Source: Siphonodentalium dalli
Lineage: Eukaryota; Mollusca; Scaphopoda; Gadilida; Siphonodentaliidae
Assembly (NCBI GenBank): GCA_032622095.1
Contig: CP136063.1
Location: forward strand, 88,449,980-88,513,979
Length of the DNA: 64,000 nt
Direction: 5' to 3'
Part shown: positions 34,270 to 46,062 of the stretch, one piece after another
Layout of the letters: each line of letters begins with the position of its first letter
Numbering within the stretch: position 1 is the stretch's first letter
Notes under the pieces: model-generated
Database searches by the model: none
What the model was told of the DNA's origin: nothing
Seen by the model: the letters and a program-made list of their open reading frames with translations, nothing else
Program-made: the position numbers and the translations under genes

Positions 34270-36830
34270 CCGAAAAATATTTGATTTTTTTAGATTGAAC
34301 TCCTTACTTAATTTAACAATTTTTGTTTTTAACTTTTATAATAATAAACAAAAATTTAAATAATAAAAACAATTTCATTGACACTTCATTTGTTTTAGTT
34401 TTATACCATTAATTAGGTGTGATGTCCTGTTTTGAAAATATGAAGATTTTATTGCAATAGTTACATGTAATATAATGCTATCAATAAATTACCATGTGAA
34501 CATCCAATATCCAGAGTATATGAGAGTACATTTTATAGATGGTGTCATTCCATGTGAAATCTTGTTATTAATTGAGTGATGACATATGGTACAGAGCTGT
34601 GGGGTTTGTTTAGATGAAGTCAAATATACACAACAATTGTGACTGGCTAATTGTTTATCTTATCTTATCTGTCAAATTTGATTATTTTTTTAATGGCAGC
34701 ATGAGTCTCTTGTTTCTCCTATTCTTGAAATTTAATTACAGGATGTGATAGGGGACCCCTCACCTATATAAGGGTCTTCTATATTCCATTGATCTGCTTA
34801 GAAAATAATTAACAATTTTCAAGCTTCCCATAGACACATGCTATAGTGTACATGGATCTTCCTCATAATTCTTATCTATGGTTAACTTTGCACACTATTC
34901 ACTTCTATCACTTTTGATATTGACTGAATAAAAATATATTAACCCTTCAGAACCTGCACTCAATTTGAAATTAAAATAATGGCTGATAGCCAATATGATT
35001 TATCTATGCAATGGGTAACAGGCAGATAAATATACATCACACTATTGCAGGTGATGCCTTGTTTTAAAAATCAAGATGGTAGAATGTAGATGCTGTTAAT
35101 ATTTCTAGGAACCTTTTTTTCTATTTTGTTCATATTGTTATGGTTGATTGAATTTTAGCTGCCACAGAGAGCTTAGAAGATTAACATTGGAGATTGGGGG
35201 CTACTTACTTTCTTTTATATGAACTTTGGTAATCTTTCGATTTAGGGGTCATTCGTACCAGCATCCTCATTATATAATGTCTGTATAACATTATGTAGAA
35301 AACACTTTTGTATTGTATAAACTACATATATTTTTGAAAACCATACACACCTGTTATGAAACGCTTAATCTTGCATTTACCTGACAATATAAGCATTCCT
35401 TATTTAATACACATGTCATATCTGATCGTATCTGTCCATGTTTGATAAACAAATAACAACTGGGGAGAATTGGGGGGGGGGGGGGGGGTAAATTAAAATA
35501 GAATTTAAATATGAGATGGAATCCCATACATGTATGTTGTTTTAAGCAGTCTGGCTTGTCAACAAATTATAATTTCTCTTTAGAAGTGAATGAATTTTGA
35601 ATATCTGGCAAGTCAAAAGTGGCGGAGATATGGATTTATCACTTTTGCTTCCAATGAGTTAACTTAAACTCCTAAACCGTTGGATCTCCCAGTGAGAGGT
35701 CCTTGGGTGAATAGGGACATAGTTATGAGATTTAAAACTACTCCTCAACCACCCCAAATACTTTAACCCCTTCTTAAGACAAATTATTTGAGCTTTCGAT
35801 TTCAAGTTGGGTACTGATATATGATTCCTGTGATCATATCTCAGACAAATGGTATCTAATCGCTATCGCCAAGGTATGGGTTAAACATCTGCCGATCATG
35901 ATCGGCCTCTCGTTTAATCAAACTGTTCAAAAAGAAAAAAAATTGCACAAATCACATACATGAGTCTGCTTCAGCTAGTTAACATAAGAGTAAGTGATGA
36001 TGTGTTAACTTCGGAAGTCGATCTCGCGTAACAGACACTATTTATATGGATAAAGTCTTACTATCAGTGGGCGGTACTACCGCTGTGGGTGTGGCCTCTG
36101 TGGAAAGCTCCAAATGTTACAGCTTCAGACACAAAGATATTAGTAAAGTTCATTGGGTGAAATCGACTTTTTACCCCATCTAATGGTCTACAACAACAAC
36201 AACGCCTGATATACTTTTATATTTATTTCACACAATATACATATTATACTGGTATAAATACATTTCTATCTATCAATTGAAAAATGTGCTAGTGCAGTGG
36301 CGTCTAATATTATAACCACCGTTTCAGGCAAAGCGTCTAAATTATCTGCCCTTGCATGGCGGGTCGTTCAAAATTTCGCTCCTGAGTTCGATGGAGATTT
36401 TTTAAGTTTTTCTTATCTAAATGCTCAACGCCTGTATGAAAATATGATGTCAATGTGTGTTCCGATGTACATACATCACACTATTTGAAGAAATGTTGGA
36501 TTTGGTGCTCAGATTTGACGAATAAAAGGAACAGAAACTTTCCAGATGACTGTAAACAACAGCCGCCATTTTGAATTTTGATTGGGGACAAGTTCTAACA
36601 GACAGAAATTTGGTGAGATGGAACCTTATTACATGTATTATTGCCCAAGGAATGAACTAACTGTGTGTTGCATAAAATTAGCAGCGTTTTAATTTCTGCT
36701 TTCTTGATAAACTTGACTCTGCTTCTGGTCATGAACGTCCTCGCCTAATTTTTCGATTCTACAGTGGTCAAGTGTCGGATTTTGATATTATCTGCTCCTC
36801 TAACATTCCCAGCACATCGATTCTAATTTT
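34270..36830. other. Noncoding stretch
   Basis: AT-rich DNA with a G16 run near 35,474. An open frame at 36,297-36,488 (63 codons) reads fairly protein-like (VVQNFAPEFDGDFLSFSYLN) but has no family I recognise and no splice context I trust. Confidence 0.5.
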
Positions 36831-36836
36831 TTCACA

Positions 36837-37734
36837 ATGAGTGGCACGGACATAAAAAAAATCAATTCTGATATTACGAAAGATCAAAATACTTTTAATT
36901 TTGATAATCAACAAGAGAAAGGTAGCGTTTCGAACGATCACGATGATCAGTCTCCCACGCCCACACCTCTAAAGAGGAAGGAGCGCACCACATCGTCATC
37001 CCCAGCTTCTCAATCCATGTATGCAGAAAATAAGAAACAGTACAAACCTGTTTATCAAGGTGACCTTTTGCGGAGTCCAATTCCGTCTAACGATGGATCT
37101 AATGCAGGCGACATGGAAGAGGAACCATCGGATTTCTTTGGACCTAATGTTTACTTTGAGGCCGGTCTCATATATGCCCTAACGAGCCCTCGAGTCATTG
37201 AAGCCCTGGCTAAAGTTATGCAAGCACTTTTTTCAAACTGTTGTTTCAGATGCTGTCAAGCATGAAGTCTCAAACGCTTGCAAGACAGACATTGTTACCA
37301 CCGATATACTTAATCGTGAGCTATCAAAACGCGATGCCAAAATTCTGGAGCTCGAGAAAAAACTCAAAACTGAAACTGAAAAGCACAAAGAAGTTGAATA
37401 TGAACGTCGTGCCGAGATCGATGACCTCCAACAGTACGGTCGGCGTACTAATTTACGTTTATCTGGTATACCGGAAAAAAGCGGAGAAGACACCGACTCA
37501 ATCGTGCACAAAGTTATCAATAAACTAGGTATTCCACTGCTCCAGCTCCGTCAAGGCAAATTATATTCCGCCTACCATGCATCCTACCGTGTGAGAAAGT
37601 TTGTTTATGATGTGCGACGTGACTTTAAAAACCTCGGTGTTCCTGAATACCCTGGACCCCTCTTCATTAATAAGGACCTTACAAGAACTCGCGCCAAAAT
37701 TTTCCAACGTGCACGAAAGTTAAAGCAGATTTAA
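36837..37734 (+). pseudogene. LINE ORF1-like protein, frameshifted
   Basis: First frame (36,837-37,265): low-complexity acidic N-terminus, basic patch (KRKERTTSSSP), then VIEALAKVMQALF. An extra T in a six-T run (37,228-37,233) shifts the frame. The second frame (to 37,734) continues with a coiled coil (LEKKLKTETEKHKEVEYERR), then EIDDLQQYGRRTNLRLSGIP and a C-terminal NKDLTRTRAKIFQRARKLK. Coiled coil, YGRRxNLR, then DLTRxRAKI is the ORF1p layout of L1-type LINEs. The RNA-binding middle is short, so part is deleted. No ORF2 follows. A 25-nt A run lies at 38,215-38,239. Confidence 0.8.
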
Positions 37735-38239
37735 AAAATTGCTGAATGCTGGACATTCGATTGGAACATTTATACAAGAGAGGCCCAGGGTGGCGAAGTC
37801 TTGAAATTAACAACATTCAGACACATCGATGCCCTGGAGGGGCGGGTAAACTAACGCTGTGACCTTTCAATGCGTCACCGACCACCACCAGATGGTTGGT
37901 CGTTGTGTGTATATATCCATATGCATATTTTCCCCACTATCTCTGATTTGGAACCTATGTTTCGCACTCCAAGTCAGACTGTTAGATAATTGAGTCCCAT
38001 ACAAAAAGCCTATATTTGGTCCACTGAAATCGACCCCTCCCTTTTTGTTTTCACTGGTTGGAAAATATATACGCCATAAACACACATAGAAGCTAAGCCA
38101 GAATAATGCTTGCCATTTCATATTTCCTGTATCATGATAAAATACGGAACATACATGTATTCTTACCCTGCTGGAAAGTATTATAATCCATTATAACCTT
38201 CCTTGAACGCGATGAAAAAAAAAAAAAAAAAAAAAAAAA
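37735..38239 (+). other. Sequence after the ORF1 remnant, ending in poly(A)
   Basis: No reading frame of note. It ends in 25 consecutive A (38,215-38,239), which could be the retrotransposed tail of the element carrying the ORF1 remnant. Confidence 0.45.
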
Positions 38240-38323
38240 CATAAATTCATTTGGGTAATCCATGACCTGCGAAAAACATACTCTCGTCTCTTGAGATGAC
38301 AGCATGATTCTTGCAATTCAACA

Positions 38324-38357
38324 ACACAGGGCATTTCTCGTCCGAAATGCCCTGTGT
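38324..38357. repeat. Perfect 13-bp hairpin
   Basis: ACACAGGGCATTT and its exact reverse complement around TCTCGTCCG-type loop bases. Too short to assign. Confidence 0.7.
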
Positions 38358-38605
38358 TTCCATTCGTTTAACGTGACCTGATTCTGAAGTATCAATCTGG
38401 ATTCATTCTGCGTGGTCGTCAGTGGTATTTGTATTAAACTACTAAATCACCATCCAGTGTCGCACCATTAATTATGCGTGACTATCGTGCGCTTCTGTGT
38501 TATGCGATTGAGGTTAATTCACGATTCGGGTAAAGCTTGGCTTGGTCCAGTTAGTGCGCCTGTTGTGTTATGCGATTGAGGTCACATTCTTGATTCGGAT
38601 AAAGC

Positions 38606-39101
38606 CTGGCTTGGTTCGGTTACCCACTCACTTCGCGTCTGCCCGTCTTTGTAAGTATATCGTAAATCGTATTGAACTGTATAATTATATGACCATGTTT
38701 TTCTATATAGTACACCCATAGCCCTTTTAGGCACTAAACCCATATACAGGCTGGACACTTGACCCGGTCTATGTCAATAATATGTAGGCCAAATTGCATT
38801 AAAAGTCAGTCCGTCCGTCCACCTGTCTTATTTTTATATCATGTTTATTTCACTGGCTTGGTTCAGTCACTCAACACACTTCGCGTCTGCTCGTCTTTGT
38901 AAATATACCGTAAATAACATGCACTGTATAACTATATGACTGTTGTTTCTAGTACATCCATATAGCTCTTTTATGCATTATAACCATATACAGGCTAGAA
39001 ACTTGACCCGGTCTATATATGCCAATCATATGTAGGCCAAATTACACTACATGTCAGTCCGTCAGTCCATCTGTCCTATTTTTATATCACGTTTATTTCA
39101 C
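38606..39101 (+). repeat. Tandem duplication, two copies of about 248 bp
   Basis: Both copies run from GGCTTGGTTC through CACTTCGCGTCTGC, ACTTGACCCGGTCTAT and ATATGTAGGCCAAATT to TTTATTTCACTGG. The divergence is moderate. Confidence 0.8.
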
Positions 39102-39856
39102 TGGAAAAGTACCGCGTCCATTCATGTTCACTATTTTATTTCTTAGTTCTTTTCTCTTATCCCAATGACATCGATTAGCGTTGGTCAATGTATCCCCAAT
39201 ATCCATCGAACCAATGAGTGCAGGTTGATTTATCGTTCCTCGGACAATATCACGAGGTAAGACAATATGTTGTTCCCATTCCTAATTCTCGTATCTCTTT
39301 TCTTATGTATTTCCCCCTCACATAAACAAAGCACCTACTGCCCCTCTTGTCATTCGACACCACCCTCATATACTAGAATTACCACTTGTGTAATTATAAT
39401 ATATACGGTACTTCGCTTCACTCCCCTCTTTCGTTTTGGCTGATGTACGGTATGCAATACCAATTAACTTGACAAATGTTCTTCCTTCCTGCACTCTATC
39501 CCTCTACCCCCTCCTTGAACAATATTGTTTTCGGATCTAACATGTTATCCCCGTCTGCTAAATTTAACCTATATGGTATCTACTCTGATACCAAGGGTAA
39601 ACTTCCTACCATCCATGGTGTATATCAGGTGTGTATCATTGTACACTGCCCTATACACACCTGATACACACCGCACCCGATGTAGTAATTTAGTAATAGT
39701 AATTTAGGGGTGTTTAGTTGGTTAATGCATCTTTAATATGATATCGTCTTTTTTATCAGGTATTATTAATCCTTTATGCCGCTCTCAGCTGAGCACTTAT
39801 CAAATAGAGGGGTAAGTTTTTATAATTCTAATTCCAAATCTAGAAAACCAACCAAC

Positions 39857-40585
39857 CATCATTCATCCATCATCATCCATCATGCATCATCATCCATCAG
39901 TATCATCCATCATCATCATCCATCATCATCCATCATCATCATCCATCATCATCATCATCATCCATTATCATCATCCATCATCATCATCCATCATCCATCA
40001 TCGTCATCACATCCATCATCATCCATCATCATCCATCATCATCATCCATCAATATCATCATCATCATCAGCATCATCACCCATCATCATCAGCATCATCA
40101 CCCATCATCATCAGCATCATCATCCATCATCATCATCCATCATCATCCATTATCATCCATCATCATCATCATCATCCGCCATCATCCGCCATCATCATCC
40201 ATCATCATCCATCATCATCATCATCATCAGCATCATCATCCATCATCATCATCATCTATCATCCATCATCATCATCCGTCATCATCGTCATCATTCATCA
40301 TCCATCATCATCCATCATCATCACAATCATCCAACATCATCATCATCCATCATCATCATAATCATCCATCATCATCCATGATCATAATCATCCATCATCA
40401 TAATCATATTATCATCCATCATCATCCATCATCATCCATCATCCATCATCATCCATCATCATCATCTATCATCCATCATCATCATCATCCATCATCATCA
40501 TCCATCATCATCCATCATCATAATCATCCATCATCATCCATCATCATACATCATCATCCATTCATCACCCATCCATCATCCACCA
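39857..40585 (+). repeat. CATCATC microsatellite array 1
   Basis: Mixed CATC and ATC repeats with point variants, at least 0.7 kb. All long open frames here (His/Pro/Ser/Ile repeats) are by-products of the repeat. Confidence 0.95.
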
Positions 40586-40747
40586 TGTCACCTGATGCAT
40601 GATGCATGCCGCCTGGTGCATGCTGCCTGATACGCAACGGGCAATATACACCACCTGATACACGGGCGGGGTGTGTATCGGTCGGTGTGTATCAGGAAGT
40701 ATGCACCGGACAGTGTGTAACAGGTGGTGTGTATCCATGTACACAGC
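40586..40747. repeat. Aberrant hairpin core between arrays 1 and 2
   Basis: Contains the CACCACCTGATACACGG / GGTGTGTATC core of the hairpin units but lacks the outer arms. It begins with a GATGCATGATGCATGC run. Confidence 0.75.
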
Positions 40748-41515
40748 CCGCCATCATCAATCATCATCCATCATTCATCCATCGTCATCCATCATCACCC
40801 ATCATCCATCATCATCATCATCATCACCCACCATCATCCATCATCACCCATTATCATCGTCATCCATCATCATCCATCATCATCATCATCAACATCATCA
40901 TAGATCATCATCATCATCATCCAACATCAGCATCAACCACCATCATCATCAACCACCACCATCATAATCCAGCATCATCATCCATCGTCATCCATCATCA
41001 TCATCCACCATCATCATCCATCATCATCATCATCATCATCCACCATCATCATTCATCATCATGTATCATCATCACCATCATCATCCATCATTCACCTTCA
41101 TCCATCATCATCCGTCAGCATCCATCATCATCCAGCATCATCCAGCATCATCATCGTTATCCATCATCATCCATCGTTATCCATATCATCATCATCATCA
41201 TCCATCATCCGTCATCATCCATCATCACCCATCATCCATCATCATCCATCATCATCGTCATCCATCATCATCCATCATCATCATCGATCATCATTATCCA
41301 TCATCATCATTATCCATCATCATCATCCATCTTCATCATCCATCCATCCATCATCATCATCCATCATCATCATCCGTCCATCATCCATCCATCATCATCA
41401 TCACCCATAATCATCATACACCATCATCATCATCCATCATCATCATCCACCATCATCATCCACCATCATCATCCATCATCATCCACCTCCATCCATCCAT
41501 CATTCATCCATCATT
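40748..41515 (+). repeat. CATCATC microsatellite array 2
   Basis: Same composition as array 1. It ends in CATCCATCCATCATTCATCC and then the conserved spacer. Confidence 0.95.
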
Positions 41516-41629
41516 ATGGTACTTTCGTAATTGTAATTTAGGAGTTTTTAATTGGTTAATGCATCTTTAATATGAAATTGTTGTTTTTATCAGGTTAAAT
41601 GCTAACTAGCTGGACACCTTTATGCTACT

Positions 41630-41865
41630 ACTCACATCATTCTTCAGCATTCATCAGCTATCATCCATCATCATCTATCATCCATCATCCATCATCAGCA
41701 TCCATCATCATCATCCATCATCATCATTCATCATCATCATTCATCATCCATCATCCATCATTCATCTATCATCATCCAGCCATCATCCATCCATCATCCA
41801 TCCATCATCATCAGCCATCATCCATCCATCATCCATCCATCCATCCATCATTCATCCATCATGAT
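41630..41865 (+). repeat. CATCATC microsatellite array 3
   Basis: A short array that starts inside a spacer copy truncated after about 41,625. Confidence 0.92.
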
Positions 41866-42017
41866 GGTAATTTAGTAATTGTAATTTAGGAGTTTTTAAT
41901 ATGAAATTGTTGTTTTTATCAGGTTATGTTAAATGCTAACTAACTGGACACCTGTATGCTACTCTCAGTTAACCACTCATCTAATAGAGGGCTAACTTTT
42001 TTTATAATTCTACTTTA

Positions 42018-42377
42018 ATATTCAAAATCTAGAAAGCCAATTTTGTTGATAACAGTTGAAGACTTTAAGGGTACACACCTGATACACGGCACCCTATACA
42101 CCACCCAGTTGGCACCTGCCATTACACATTGCCCAATACACACCATCTGATCCACTCTGCCCAATACACACTGCCCAATACACACCGCCTGCCCGTGCAG
42201 CAGTCGGTGTGTATCGGGCAGTATGTATCATATGGTGTGTATCTGGTAGTGTGTATCGGGCGGTATGTAACGGATCGTGTGTATCTGCTGGTGTGTACAG
42301 GGTGGTGTGTATTGGGTGTGTACCCTTAAAGTCTTCAACTGGTATCAACAAGATTGGTTTTCTAGATTTTGAATATT
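42018..42377. repeat. Fold-back hairpin unit 1 (full type)
   Basis: The left arm has ATTCAAAATCTAGAAAGCC, GTTGAAGACTTTAAGGGTAC and ACACC. The right arm is the reverse complement and ends AGATTTTGAATAT. The core is CACCGCCTGCCCGTGCAGCAG-like around alternating GATACACACC / GGTGTGTATC. Other full or nearly full units are at 42,885-43,210, 44,132-44,500, 44,645-44,965, 59,532-59,905, 60,047-60,370, 61,328-61,695, 62,645-63,012 and 63,505-63,835. Confidence 0.92.
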
Positions 42378-42527
42378 TTTAAATATGTAAATAGTGGCCG
42401 GAGATCCTATAAAGATTAGTAATTGTAATTGTTATGTTAAATGCTAACTACCTGGACACCTGTATGTTACTCTCAGTTAACCACTCATCTAATAGAGGGC
42501 TAACTTTTTATAATTCTAATTTGAAAA

Positions 42528-42712
42528 TTCAACATCTAGAAAGACAATCTTGTTGATATCAGTTGAAGGCTTTAAGTGTACATACGTGATACACACCACC
42601 CTATACACACCAACCGATACACACCAATTGCCTGTGTGGCAGATGGTGTGTATAGGGTGTGTGTATCAGGTGTGTATCATTGTACACTGCCCTATACACC
42701 GCACTCGGTGTA
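42528..42712. repeat. Short hairpin unit (type S)
   Basis: Left arm as in full units, but the right arm stops after the core and ends CATTGTACACTGCCCTATACAC then TGTAGTAATTTAG. Same form at 63,155-63,340 and, partly, at 39,600-39,690. Confidence 0.85.
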
Positions 42713-42884
42713 GTAATTTAGTAATAGTAATTTAGGGGTGTTTAGTTGGTTAATGCATCTTTAATATGATATATTTTTTTTTTTCAGGTATTATTAATCA
42801 ATAACTACCTGGACACCTTTATGCCGCTCTCAGTTGACCACTCATCTAATAGAGGGGTAAGTTTTTATAATTCTAATTCCAAAT

Positions 42885-43210
42885 CTAGAAAACCAACCTT
42901 GTTGATATCAGTTGAAGACTTTAAGGGAACACGCCTGATACACGCCACCCTATACACACCACCCGGTTCACGCCACCCATTACACATTGCCCAATACACA
43001 CCACCTGATACACGCTTCCCAATACACATCGCCTGTCCGTGTAGCAGGCGGTGTGTATCGGGAAGTGTGTATCAAGCGGTGTGTATCGGGCAATGTGTAA
43101 CGAATGGTTTGTATCGGGTGGTTTGTACAGAGTGGTGTGTATTGGGTGTGTACCATTAAAGTCTAAAACTGATATCAACAAGATTGGCTTTCTAGATTTC
43201 GAATATTTTT
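42885..43210. repeat. Fold-back hairpin unit 2
   Basis: Arms CTAGAAAACCAACCTTGTTG... and ...CAACAAGATTGGCTTTCTAG. It leads straight into array 4. Confidence 0.9.
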
Positions 43211-43254
43211 AAATATGTAAATAGTGGTCGGAGATCCTGTAAAGATTAGCAATT

Positions 43255-43960
43255 GTCCATCATCCATTCATCATCATCATCGATCATCATCATCATCTAT
43301 CATCATCCACCATCATCCATCATCATCCATCATCATCATGAATCTTTGTCCATCATCATCCATCATCATCATCCATCATCCATCAATCATCATCCATATC
43401 CATCATCATCATCATCCATCATCATCATCCATCATCATCATCATCATCATTCATCATTCAGCATACATCACCTATCATCCATCATCATCTATCATCCGTC
43501 ATCCATCATCAGCATCCATCATCAGCATCCATCATCCATCATAATCCACATAATCGTCCATCATCATCATCATCATCGTCATCCATAATCATCATCCATC
43601 ATCATCATCCATCATCATCTATCATCATCATCCATCATAATCACCATCATCATCCATCATCATCCATCATCATCCATCATTCATCCATCCATCATCCATC
43701 CATCCATCCATCATCATCCATCATCATCCATCATCTTCCATCATCATCATCATCATCAACTTCCATCATCCATCATCATCATCATCATCATCATCCATCA
43801 TCATCTTCCATCATCATCTTCCATCATCCATCATCATCATCCATCATCAGCATTCATCATTAATCATCATATATCATCCATCCATCATCCATCTATCATC
43901 ATCATCCATCCATCATCCATCATCATTCATCCATCCATCCATCATTCATCCATCATGATG
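43255..43960 (+). repeat. CATCATC microsatellite array 4
   Basis: 0.7 kb of CATC/ATC repeats after GATTAGCAATTGTC, the usual hairpin-to-array junction. Confidence 0.95.
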
Positions 43961-44131
43961 GTAATTTAGTAATTGTAATATAGGAGTTTTTAATTGGTTA
44001 ATGCATCTTTAATATGAATTTTGTTTTATCAGGTTATGTTAAATGCTAACTAACTGGACACATTTATGCTACTCTCAGTTAACCACTCATCTAATAGAGG
44101 GCTAACTTTTTTTTATAATTCTTACTTTGAA

Positions 44132-44965
44132 TATTCAAAATCTAGAAAGCCAATTTTGTTAATAACAGTTGAAGACTTTAATGGTACACATCTGACACAC
44201 GCCACCCTATACACCACCCAGTTCGCACCAGCCATTACACATTGCCCAATACACACCATCTGATACACTGCCCAATGCACACTGCCCAATACACACCGCC
44301 TGCCCGTGCATCAGTCGGTGTGTATCGGGCAGTGTGTATCATATGGTGTGTATCTGGTAGTGTGTATCGGGCGGCAGGTATATATCGGATGGTGTGTATC
44401 GGCTGGTGTGTACAGGGTGGTGTGTATTGAGTGTTGTACCCTTAAAATATTCAACTGGTATCAACAAGATTGGCTTTCTAGATTTTGAATATTTTTAAAT
44501 ATGTAAATAGTGGCCGGAGATCCTATAAAGATTAGTAATTGTAATTGTTATGTTAAATGCTAACTACCTGGACACCTGTATGCTACTCTCAGTTAACCAC
44601 TCATCTAATAGAGGGCTAACTTTTTTTATAATTCTACTTTGAATATTCAAAATCTAGAAAGCCTATTTTGTTGATAACAGTTAAATACTTTAAGGGTATA
44701 CATCTGATACACGCCACCCTATACACCACCCAGTTCGCACCACCTGATACACTCTGCCCATTACACACTGCCTAATACACACCGCCTGCCCGTGCAGCAG
44801 TCAGTGTGTATCAGGCGGTGTGTATTTGGCAGTGTGTATCGGGCGGTGTGTAACGGATGGTGTGTATAGAGTGGTGTGTACAGGGTGGTGTGTATTGGGT
44901 GTGTACCCTTAAAATCTTCAACTGATATCAACAAGATTGGCTTTCTAGATTTCGAATATTTTTAG
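44132..44965. repeat. Fold-back hairpin units 3 and 4
   Basis: Two full hairpins (44,132-44,500 and 44,645-44,965) separated by a spacer copy. They are close matches of 59,532-59,905 and 60,047-60,370, including their private variants (TGTTGTACCC; CAGTGTGTATCAGGCGG). Confidence 0.9.
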
Positions 44966-45007
44966 ATATGTAAGTTGTGGTCGGAGATCCTGTAAAGATT
45001 AGTAATT

Positions 45008-45256
45008 GTCCATCATCCATCCATCATTATCATCGATCATCATCATCATCATCATCCATTATCATCCATCATCATCCATCATCATGAATCTTCGTCCATC
45101 ATCATCCATCATCATCATCATCATCATCCATCATCCAGCATCATCATCATTCATCATCATCATCATTCATCATCATTCTTCATTCTTCAGCATTCAACAG
45201 CTATCATCCATCATATATGATCCGTCATCCATCATTATCCATCATCAGTATCCTTC
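45008..45256 (+). repeat. CATCATC array 5, left part, cut by the DIRS insertion
   Basis: Runs to ..GTATCCTTC and stops at the ATT that begins the DIRS element. It continues at 58,737. The unbroken sister sequence is 60,412-61,158. Confidence 0.93.
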
Positions 45257-45291
45257 ATTCTATTTCGTCATAACATCACTTCCGGTATAAA

Positions 45292-45513
45292 ATGAGATAT
45301 GCCAGTGCGCAGGCGCCAATCACTTTTGCCTTTGTAACGCAAGGCGTAGGACGTTATTTATCGTCGTCCTCATTTATAGCCGCGAAGATAGTGAAATATA
45401 TTAGTTCCTTGTCTTCGTATAAAATTATTGTATTTGCGGTTATCTATTTACCGCATTTATTATTCGCACCACTTCTATGTCTAGTGGACTGCGAATTAAT
45501 AGCAATTCGCTGA
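45292..45513 (+). other. Open frame in the DIRS left end
   Basis: 73 codons, hydrophobic second half, overlapping the left inverted repeat. It is part of the element's leader, with no recognised domain; it may be chance. Confidence 0.3.
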
Positions 45514-45696
45514 GAATAGCGATTGCAATTGTCTTAGAGACTTTCTTTTTGTACTGTCTCGAGTTGTGAATAACTCGTCGACAAACAATTTCTTGTGGTT
45601 ACGTTAGTACCACGGAATAATACATAATTAAAATATCTTAATTGAGACTTCGTCTTGGTAAACTAGTTATTTTGATAGCGGCAATCTGGTTTGATT

Positions 45697-46062
45697 CAAT
45701 TCAATTCTTTATTCTCATGACCTATAATACATAGGTATCGAGATAACATTTGTACACTATTTACATATATCATGGTACATATATAAGCATATTATACACA
45801 TTATTATAAATACATATAAATAAACACGTTATAAATAAATATCAATAAACACATTATAAATAAATAAATATAATAGCACTATCATTGCTATATATGTATA
45901 ACATTATTCATTAATAGTAATAATATATTTAGAAGTGAACATGTACATTTTGTGCACACATACACACACAGAGTTATTTATCAGTATATCAATACTACAT
46001 ATTCCTTGCATACAAGGCGGTACGTCAAGTTATCCTTATAACACCATATGGAGTATTACAAT
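45697..46062 (-). mobile_element. LINE 3' tail, separated from its ORF by an insertion
   Basis: On the minus strand it ends GTAAATAGTGTACAAATG, CGATACCTATG, GAGAATAAAGAATTGAATTG, like the tail of the LINE at 33,440-33,557. It belongs to the ORF at 51,932-52,880. The 5.8-kb element 46,063-51,904 lies between them. Confidence 0.75.

Noticed and set aside
36297-36488. 63-codon frame with protein-like composition
   Set aside because: No family, splice context or repeat partner recognised; too short to support alone.
39776-41889. Long open frames rich in His, Pro, Ser and Ile (also in 43,224-43,590, 45,006-45,290, 58,674-59,366, 60,410-61,168, 62,018-62,500)
   Set aside because: They are translations of CATC/ATC microsatellites in several frames at once, not proteins.
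42094-43181. Open frames with Tyr-Thr-Pro-Asp-Thr-His or Val-Cys-Ile-Gly-Gln repeats on both strands
   Set aside because: They read the alternating GATACACACC / GGTGTGTATC cores of the hairpin units; both strands are open because the DNA is palindromic.
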